From contig JADGJT010000236.1 in NCBI GenBank assembly GCA_027604005.1, positions 4,404 through 36,475 of the forward strand: a stretch of 32,072 nt of DNA, in the 5' to 3' direction. The DNA is from Dinochytrium kinnereticum. Lineage: Eukaryota; Chytridiomycota; Chytridiomycetes; Chytridiales; Chytridiaceae. Shown piece by piece: positions 21,099-32,072 of the stretch; position 1 is the first letter of the stretch; the number at the start of each line of letters is the position of its first letter. The notes beneath the pieces were generated by a model. That model was not told the DNA's origin. It saw only the letters and a list, made by a program, of their open reading frames with translations, and searched no databases. The translations under genes were made by a program, and so were the position numbers.

Positions 21099-23387
21099 TC
21101 AAAACTCAATCAACGCCGCAAACCTCTCCTCTAGAATACCTGGTGGGGTGGTAGGTGGTAAGCAATCCGGATCTAAGCAATGGTACCGATGTGTCATGGG
21201 TGAGAGTCTTGAAAACAGGCCGTGCACGGTTTCTTTTGGTAGGTATTGGTTGAGGAGGGTGGCGATTTCGACTAGGTCTAATGGAGTTGGAGTGTGCTTG
21301 TGGAGGAGGTTGATCTGGTGTTATTGGTTATGTTTTGTTTTTGTTTTGTTTTTTGGTTGCCAGGGGTTTAGGGAAGGGAGAAAGTATAGATTGGATTAGC
21401 TTAGGTCGAATGGAAATAAAAATGATGAAAGTGTGGAGAGAGAATATTTTGGGACTTTACCATTTCAATGTAATTTTGGTCTTTGAGGTCTTCATTGATT
21501 GTTTCAGGGGTAGTCATTTCGTCAACGTCCAGCGAGATATAGTCAAGGTTTACCCCGAACCGTCCTCCAGACTCCTTCAAAATCTCAACAGCGTCCAACT
21601 CCATCCTATGATCACCTTCAATCCCGCAAAAATACAAATTGAAAAACAGGGAAATAATCAGTCTCCCGCATAATGCTGCATAGAAAAATTACTTTGATTC
21701 ATAAGAGCAACAAGCCGATGATCTGGTCTACGATTCCATGATAACAGTTCGGAGATAGCTGTGGTCGGTGTTGGTAATGTTGAAGAGGCGAGGTACAATC
21801 CGCAGATTTCTAATCCGGATGAATGGGCCCGCTCAAAGAGAGTTTCGAGGGAGATAGGGGTTTTAAGGGGGTCGTCGAGGTGGGGAAGGGGAAGGGCAGT
21901 GGAGAGTTTCATGGCTTGATTGTTTTTTCAGAATGGTAAATCATAGTTAGTGACGATGTCTTAACCTACATGAAACACGAGGAAAAAACCGAACAAAGGT
22001 CAAGAAAGATGGCATCTCCGACAAAACAAGCATTAACCAATCTAACCATTCTGCGTTAAATCAAATGACCCCAATAAGACCCCCCCCACATTCCATTGAT
22101 ACCTTTCAGCAAGGTACGCATGCAGCTGGACCATAGCCATCATCTTTTTGCTCAAAAAAAGGGTAAAAGGTTTACAAATACCGCCCTCCAACTCTTCATC
22201 ACAAGGCTTCAACAACGCAATCGCCTCCGAGAAAAATGAGTCTGAGTGTTCGGGGTATGGATGAATAATTTGATCGACGTCAAGGTATCGTGATGTGTCG
22301 GATGGGGGTGTCGGAGGTTTAATCAAGACGAAATCCTCGGCGTCATCCTCCTCCTCGTCTTCATCATCGTTGTCACCACACCGATATGTATCCATGTCAG
22401 AGTCTTTTTCATCATCAGAGTATTTCCGGTCTTCGGAGGCGGAGGGGCTGAGTGGCAATTGGATAAATGAGGTGAATGATGGTGGTATTGGACGAGGTTT
22501 TCGGTGGGATGGAGGAAGACGAGATGGCGTGAGTTTTTTGGTTGAGCGACGAAGAATTTGTTGTTGATCAATGGGTTTAGTTAAAGCAAGGTAAGGTTTT
22601 GCTGCTGCAGAGTTTGGGTCCAGGTTTCGTCCGCTGAGTGTATATCCTTCTCCAGACTCCAGAACCTAACAAATGATTACGTTAAGGACGTTGAATGAAA
22701 TGGGATTCTCTTCCTTAAAGTTTCAAAAACCGACCTTTGCGGGCAGACTCTTTCCATCCCGGAATAGTCGGATAAAGTGCTTTTGGGCATGACTACGGAC
22801 AGAGTTGGCGTCCCGCGTCTTGACAATTTCTTGAATCTGTCGAGAAGAGCATTTCGTAAACAAAGGCATATAGGGAGAAAAATAGACGCGGGATTTAACA
22901 TCACCAATCAGATACATACCTTCACCCAATCTCTCCCATGAAGCTCTAACCCCAACAAAAAAGCCTCCTCCTCCTCCTTTGTATAAGGCCCGGTATTGGA
23001 CCCATCCCCCCTCTTTGTTGTCCGAGGTCTCTTTCGTTGCTGAAAAGAACGCGAGCAAGTGATGTATTCATCTTCGTCGAGAACGCAATCCGTGCTTAAT
23101 GGTTTTCTTGCAATAGGCTTGCCATCCGCCAACTTTTCCTTTAGTCTCTGGCTTCTCCAGCTTGCTCTGCTGGTGGAGTCCATTTGGTCGATGTAGTCGG
23201 ATAAATAGTGGCTGTCACCGTCAGCTTTGAGGTCTGAGTTGCGGGAGGGGATGGGTTGGAGGGGTAAGTTAGACGCGGGGTGACCAGTGCATGTTGGTGA
23301 GGCATGCAGCTCACCTGCCACCAGAGGGCAGGACGCGGGGCCAGCCTGTGCGGCATCCTGTATTATCAAATGCTGCGAGTCCTCCAT
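21099..23387 (-). CDS. SANT/SHAQKYF-type Myb plus MPN domain protein, MYSM1-like, JAMM ligands absent
   Basis: Six exons join in frame: 23387-22920, 22836-22735, 22665-22047, 21914-21693, 21615-21461, 21314-21099, giving 593 residues. Residues 134-180 form a Myb/SANT domain split by intron 1 (PYTKEEEEAFLLGLELHGRDW, then SVRSHAQKHFIRL), a DNA- or histone-tail-binding module. Residues 191-260 are basic and Pro-rich (GEGYTLSGRNLDP); 274-301 are highly acidic. From ~355 an MPN fold follows (MVQLHAYLAERYQWNVGGVLLGS, ALPLPH, GLEICGLYLASS). In active JAMM enzymes the last two motifs carry Glu and HxH metal ligands; here they read N382 and L438-A-S-S, so no isopeptidase activity is expected. MYSM1, the animal H2A deubiquitinase, pairs SANT, SWIRM and MPN; I see no SWIRM. 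A chromatin scaffold is the likely role. The MPN half also resembles EMC8/9, which are metal-less too, but the SANT domain favours MYSM1-like. Confidence 0.87.
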
Positions 23388-26271
<2,884 letters not shown>

Positions 26272-26934
26272 ATCTTCTTTTTATGTATGATTTCTTACGT
26301 TTACCCTCACTCTCGATCACACTTAGATTCACACTGTATGTTTTTTTTGTCACCTCTTTTCAACCTGTTGTCATCTTTCTTCTTTTCTCTCGGCCCTCCC
26401 GTCTTATCGGCTTTTTGCTGAGGACGACGCGGCAATCTGGTTTCTGGACCTTTTTGAAAATAAAACTACGGAACGCCTGCTCAATTACTCCACTCGCTTG
26501 CGCACACGAAACCACACAAGGCTTTCCAGAGCGTCGCAGAGCATGGGAGTGCACGCAGCCGATGCGCTTCTTCCCTTCGCTCTACGCGCACGCCGACCGA
26601 GCAGCAGGTCCCTCGGCGTGCATTTGTCACTGTGTGAGGCAACAGACTTTCCGCTTCCCTCCATTTGGTGTGACAGGAGGTTTTGCTGTCCTCAAAACTG
26701 TTGTTGAAGGAGGACGACTCGCCCATCCGACCCTCCAGCAAGGCCACCCAAGATCACGTCCAACCGCCGTCGCAGCAGTACTGGGGAAGGCTTTGAAGAA
26801 GGTTGGTCGCTGCAGCCTTGGATCCTCAAAAAGAAGGAAGCAAACCATACAGTTTTGATGATGCTTGGGAGCTTACCTTTTCTTTCTTTGACCTTCTTTT
26901 CATGGCTGCGTGAAAAGGAAGGGTTAGGCTGATA
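26272..26934. other. Intergenic region between ATP sulfurylase and the next gene
   Basis: Pyrimidine-rich 3' flank, with AATAAA at about 26459-26464 as a possible polyadenylation signal, then about 470 bases of balanced sequence that should hold the promoter of the 26935 gene. Open frames occur on both strands but none resembles a known protein. Confidence 0.55.
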
Positions 26935-29798
26935 ATGATTCGGCCAGTGCGGCAACGAGCGCAAAGCCTTGATTCAAGAGAGCCTTCCGAAACGTGGGGG
27001 AAAGCTGATGCTTCAAATTCAGGTCGAAGAAGAGAAGGGACGGATGGCGACGCCTACTCATCGGTAGCGGCGTCGAGTTCGCTGCAGCAGCAACGACAGT
27101 CTTTTGAGGTTGAACCATTTCTACTACTTGGACTAACACAGACTCAGGGTCATCAACGCACCGGTTTAAATCACTCACAAACATTTGGCCCTCCACGACC
27201 AAAGGCTCATTCATCAGTCGCCCATCAGCAAAGTCATCGCGTTCCGCCCTCCGCAGAAAGCTTTGGAAGCTTCAGTCAAAATCCCATGCATCTTTCAGGC
27301 GTTCCTACACCTCAGATGCCTCAGAATGGGGGATCTGGAGGCCAGCTGTGGCTTCTACCAACTGTTGGATCGCAGCTTCTGAACCAGCAGATGAATGGCG
27401 GACCTATGATGGGACAGCTGCAGTGGCAGAGGTCGAGAGATGGCTCTCAACAGCGACGGCAGATGCCTCAACCTATTCAAGCTGGGGTTTATCGATCATG
27501 GGTTCCTATTCCTCCTTATACCCCTAGAAATATGTATGGTTCCGATCCACAACACTCGTATAAGCCAAAACCTCTTCCCCCTCATATCACCCCACTTCCC
27601 CTCCCCCCAAACCTCGCATCAACAATACAACAACACTCAACGTCAACACATCGAGGTCGCCAACATCACCCCCCACCGCACCCACCCCCTCCGTTCAACT
27701 CCTCCAACAGTGCCCCAGTCAGCCCCCCCCACCCGCATCATTCCACAGCGCCATCCCACCGCCGCGCCACAACATCACAGATGGCAACGAGCAAACTTTC
27801 TGCCTTTGCTGCTCCATTCGTTCCTGTCAAATTGGAGGAGCATGGTCGAGATGGCACGCAGAGTGAGCCTTCTGGGTCTGGAAGGGTTGCTGGACGGAAG
27901 AATTGCCTGGTGGATATGCATCGATGTGTTGAGGAGGTTTCTCGGATGATGTCGTCGTTGGATCTTGCGAGACCTCAGTATCGGATTGGAGAACGGAAGG
28001 GGAAGAGACTTGGGGATACGGCTAGTGAAAGAGGAGGTCAGCTCTTCCTTTCAATTCGTCATCTTCTGCTATCGGTCATTTGACCTTTTTTATTTGGCCG
28101 CCTTTTTTTTCGGCTGTATTCCTAACTTTTTCGTTTACAGCTATCGACAACGACTCGGTTTGCTTCTCAGACGACGAGGATGACGACGATACAGCCAGCA
28201 CAACCTCCTCTGACTCTGTCGAAATCCTAATTAAAGGCGGTGCAAGCGCGCTCCCCCTCTTCCTAACTAACGGCACATCCCTTCCCCCACGAAGGCCACA
28301 CCACCCCCATTCAGGTCCAGCTCGATCCCTCTCTGAATCCCCACCGCTAAGCCGTATGTCACGCAGCCGTGACATTGCACATTTTCGTACATCCACAGGC
28401 AGAACGACCAGTGGATTTGGTGGGAGAAATAAACCGAGAAGCCTCAGCTCTGTGAGTTCTCTGGCGGGGTCTCCTGTGGGCGGGGATTTGGTTGCGTCTG
28501 CTGCTGAGCCGGGATTTGAGAGAGGTAGAGGACGGTCACCGGAGACGGTGCAGGTGCCCGTCACGTCGGGTGCGTTGATGGAGGCGAAGGAGGAGGCGAA
28601 AGTTCCGTTTCGATTTGAAGGGACGACGTCAACACAAAAACCAGAGAGAAGGATGTCAACGTCGAGTTTGAAACGTCATCAGTCTCGTCGAGCTGGGAGG
28701 AGAGCTTCAAAATCGGTTAGCGAGAGTTCGGTCACCTCTGCGATGCTTTCGAACTCGTTCGAGACGTTTTGCTTGTCACCCTCTGGGATTGGTCCGTTTG
28801 ATGGGCGGAGGGGGGCGGTAAAGGGCATGTCTGGGGAGGAATTGACGATGGATGATGGTAACCGGAGTACGGGGTCTGATCCTCGAGATCTGATGATAAG
28901 ACCGTCAAATCTCATTGCTGATGTACCGCCAATACCCCTTCCTCCTCCCATGATCAACCCCTTCTCTGTTCCGTATGCCTCGACCGGAACGACGGCGAAC
29001 CCGATCCCTCCGTTCATTCTAAAGCCGACCGGTTTTCAGCCTCCTCAAGACGTTACTACTATGTCAGCTGCACATTCATTCACATTGGCACCTCAAGACC
29101 ATCACGCATTCCTTGGTCAGCGCCAACAGGAAAGGGTAGAGGTCACCTTACCTACGGCTTCCATCCTATCAGCCCCTACCAACAACTCTCAACCGTCTAC
29201 CTCGGGTACATCCCGAAGGATTCCGGAATTTGGTGCATCCAAAGAAGACGAAAAAGCAGTCGTAGACGGCCGCTTCTCTTCGCTTAAACCCGACTCACAT
29301 CAGGAGCCCACATTTAAAAGAGCGACAAAACACCCCCAAGACCAGGCAACGCCTCCTCCTCGTCAAGATAAACCCTCTGGAGAACCAAAGCGAAAAAAGA
29401 GCGGACCCTCCAAATCGATTAAACCCGATCCACACATCTCACGCTCACCACCTCTCACCATCGCTCCACCTCCAACTACCTTACCCGTCTTTGAAAAATC
29501 TCCAACAACCGTCTCTCCACCCCCATTAAAAGGGGCCTGGGCTGCCGGCGCGCCAAAGGTTATTCACTCGTCCCCAACAAGGGGAGGAGGAGGAGACAGC
29601 GCTGGTTCGTTGGGGTTGTCTAATGCAGGGGGTGGTTCACCTCCTGGGAAGGATGTGACGACACCAAAGGCTTGGGCGGCCGTTGTGGCTGGGGTTGCGG
29701 TTTCACCTGTTGCTTTGCCGGGGACTATTTTGGGATCACCTGGTAGAGGGGAGGGGGTTGATGGGAAGGAGAGTGGGCGTGGTGGGTTGCGTGAGTAG
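26935..29798 (+). CDS. Disordered Pro/Ser/Gln-rich protein of unknown function
   Basis: Two exons, 26935-28036 and 28141-29798, joined over a 104-bp intron (donor GTCAGC; CCTAAC branch; acceptor TTACAG) in phase 1; 919 residues. I do not recognise it. Exon 1 is Gln/Pro/His-rich with a possibly ordered helix near its end (LVDMHRCVEEVSRMMSSLDL). Exon 2 opens with an acidic run (DDEDDDDTASTTSSDS) followed by Ser/Arg-rich sequence with RSLSESPP-type sites that could be phosphorylated, a Pro-rich middle, a basic patch PKRKKSGPSK that may be a nuclear signal, and two short C-terminal AWA motifs (LKGAWAAGAP, TPKAWAAVVAG). The start has A at -3. A good acceptor-like CTAACACAG at about 27132-27142 means the first ~70 residues could belong to a different exon arrangement. 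Function not inferred. Confidence 0.8.
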
Positions 29799-30670
29799 AG
29801 CCTTTTTTTTTTATTATTATTAAACAAATGTGTCCTTCCTTTGTTGGGTTTGGTGGTTTTGGGACGAGGATTTTTTTTTTGTTCTTTTTAATCATAATTT
29901 TAAAACAACACAACATTAACAAAAAACGAAAAAAAACAAACATATACGCATTGCGGGTCTTTTCATTTGAAATATCCTTTTTTTTTTTTTCTTCTTCTTC
30001 TTCTTTGTCCTTCTTCCACCTCGTCCTTCCCTTTACTCACCTTTTTGACCCATATTCCCTTCCCTTTCCTAAAACAACAACAACAACATCATCATCATCA
30101 CAACAAAACAAGCAGGCATCACCCCTCAATCCCCACACCACCATTCCTCATCCCGTCAAGACCACACAAGAGGCAAACCCGCAAGCACAGAAATCAACGG
30201 ACAAACACCCTGCCGCCCTTAACCAGCGCCATCACGCCCCTTCCCCCCATCCCCACTATTTACTTCCACAACAAAAACCTGGCTTATTTTGCTTTCCTCC
30301 AACATCTTTTGGATACTTTTCCACCCCCCCCCCCCCGTCCCCCCTCTCAGCTAAAGAAAAAAACAAACCAAAAAACATCCATGCATATTCCTTTCCTCGC
30401 TAATTCCTTCATTCATTTCCCGCTTGCTGGTTTGCTTTTTTTATTTTTCAATCAATACTGTTCGCGAGGATGACAAAAACACAGTGCCCACCTTCAGCAT
30501 CACCCCCCCTTTCCCCCCGCAAAAAGAAATATCGTTCCTTCCTCTCGTGGTTGTGTGTGCTGGCCTTTTTTTTTTTTTTTGGATGTTGTTGTTTTGCTGC
30601 TGCTACCGCGCAAGTGACGCAAAAAAAAAAAAAAAAGGAAAGAAGAAAAGTGAGAGTAAGGCCTGTTCAG

Positions 30671-30677
30671 ATCATCA

Positions 30678-30707
<30 letters not shown>
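30671..30707. repeat. (CAT)n trinucleotide microsatellite
   Basis: About twelve CAT/CAC units in a row followed by poly-A. No reading frame around it looks coding. Confidence 0.9.
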
Positions 30708-30710
<3 letters not shown>

Positions 30711-31276
30711 AAAAATCAAAAAAAACAAACCGGGCGAACGAAAACCATCCACTCACATTCTGTTGTACGATGAGAGTCCATAGGGGGTCACCAGTCGGGG
30801 ATTTAAGGGGAGGTTTGTCGTCAATAAAGAGAAAAAGGGGTGGGGGGGGTGTCAACAGGTAGTTGGAGGTTAGCAGGCACAGAACAGACCCTGGCCTGCT
30901 GCCACAGGCTGCTCAGGTTAGCACACCGTGATTTTGGCTCGTGAGTGGACGCCTGTCATTGCCGAAATTGGTGTGAGGTGCCTCCGAGGCTATGTATCCT
31001 CCACCTTGATGTATCTCTATAGATACCCATGACGTACCTTATCACATACCCTCTCGGCTACCAGGCTGTCCTCAGCCTCATCCACACCGCGTGGGGTCAT
31101 GTTTACCACCCATCATGGTGCCTGGACGCGTCATTTTACTACACATTCCTCTACAAATTCCTTCATACATTTTCCAGCCTCTTTATTTTTTTTGTTTCGC
31201 AAGGATGCAAAAAATAACAGAAACAAAAAACAAAACAAAAAAAAACGAGTGCCGTCAATCACCTAAGCCCCCCCCC

Positions 31277-31313
31277 ACAAAACAAAACAAAACAAAACAA
31301 AACAAAACAAAAA
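31277..31313. repeat. (AAAAC)n pentanucleotide repeat
   Basis: Seven consecutive AAAAC units next to a poly-C run, in a non-coding A-rich region. Confidence 0.9.
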
Positions 31314-32072
31314 ACCAAAAAAACCCTTCCTTCCTCTCATGGTTGGTCGGTGCCCCACTCTTTTTTTTCCTTCTTTCTTTTCAGCTTCTTAACGGGCTGC
31401 TCCGCAACAACATAACTAAGAAAAAAGAAAAGAAAAGAAAAGAAAACGAAATGGGTCAGACTTTTAGACCCAACCAACCACCCAACCATTTCAAGTTTTC
31501 GTTCTTTCGAGTGGGGGATCAAAAAATAAAAATAAGGCGACCCCCCACGACTCCTCCCCTCCCCTTCACTTCACTCCTTTTTTTCTTTCACTTCACAAAG
31601 AAAGAAAAAAGAAACAAAAAAAAACCAAAAAAAAAAACAAACGGGCTCAAACACTAAAAATCACGGCTAGACAGCGTGCGTCAAAAAACCAAGCCACCAA
31701 AAACAAGAAAAAAAAAAACAACCACGCCAGCCAAAACCAACACCAAAAAAAAAAAAAAAAAGAGCCGCCCACTGGCTTCCAGTTCACCACCCACCCCCAA
31801 AAAAAAACTGGTATAAAAATCACGACACAACCCCTCTTGCCCAACCACAAAATACAACAACACCGTCCCACGGAATAAAAAGTGACTGGAATCTGGGAAC
31901 CTACAAAGACCATTTCACCAAATGGAATTTCTGGACATCGTCTGGACAACTGTGATAACGCTAAAAAAAGAAAAACAAAAACAAACAAACAAAAAAACCA
32001 AACAAACTTATTATATGAAGATAACAATTATTAACTAAATTCAATTGTGTGGATATGGTTTGGGGTATCTTT

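Larger units (their letters stand above)
29799..32072. other. Low-complexity 3' flank without a convincing gene
   Basis: Poly-T, poly-A and poly-C tracts dominate (29805-30130, 30330-30370, 30570-30720, 31200-31760). Open frames are made of homopolymer-encoded Phe, Lys and Pro. A more balanced island at 30855-31140 stands out. The right part may be the promoter or 3' end of a gene outside the window. Confidence 0.6.

Noticed and set aside
26924..27214. 96-residue minus-strand frame that looks fairly protein-like
   Set aside because: It is antisense to exon 1 of the 26935 gene, which continues open for 1.1 kb and has a spliced second exon.
29828..30783. Several overlapping plus-strand frames of 119-191 residues
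   Set aside because: They encode homopolymer runs of Phe, Ser, Lys and His from low-complexity DNA and overlap in different frames.
30671..31313. Short tandem repeats as a CRISPR-like array
   Set aside because: They are tri- and pentanucleotide microsatellites without spacers, in a eukaryotic context.

Overview
This is a draft-assembly window (10 N at 11814-11823) from an intron-dense fungal nuclear genome. The best single clue is a full fungal-type ATP sulfurylase (24048-26271) that carries the degenerate APS-kinase-like C-terminal domain typical of fungi. Introns are mostly 60-140 bp with GT-AG ends and CTAAC/TACTAAC-like branch sites (for example TACTAAC at 6121). Five of the eight genes have six to eight exons, which argues against a budding yeast. 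I lean towards an early-diverging (chytrid-like) fungus, but this is an inference and no marker here settles it.

Layout, left to right: (1) a minus-strand gene for a very long disordered protein, cut by the left edge (1-3285); (2) a plus-strand Pus1/TruA-family tRNA pseudouridine synthase-like gene (5360-7619) whose catalytic Asp position reads Glu and whose third intron does not keep the reading frame; (3) a convergent minus-strand quinone-oxidoreductase/MDR gene of eight exons (8061-10316); (4) a minus-strand secreted protein with about five or six LysM modules fused to a CAP/SCP domain (11073-13752), with the assembly gap inside a tandem LysM-linker duplication; (5) a divergent plus-strand 1745-residue single-pass membrane protein with a C-terminal SH3 domain, Fus1-like in architecture (14822-20059); (6) a convergent minus-strand 593-residue SANT/SHAQKYF-Myb plus MPN protein resembling MYSM1 but without the JAMM metal ligands (21099-23387); (7) a divergent plus-strand ATP sulfurylase (24048-26271); (8) a plus-strand two-exon, 919-residue disordered protein (26935-29798). 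The last 2.3 kb is low-complexity sequence with simple repeats and one more balanced island near 30.85-31.14 kb.

The genes do not form a pathway. They are ordinary eukaryotic neighbours with three divergent promoter regions (3286-5359, 13753-14821, 23388-24047) and two convergent 3' regions (7620-8060, 20060-21098). I saw no tRNA, rRNA, CRISPR array or recognisable transposon. The points most worth following are the LysM-CAP fusion, the SANT-MPN protein with a metal-less MPN domain, and the Pus1-like protein with an altered active site.
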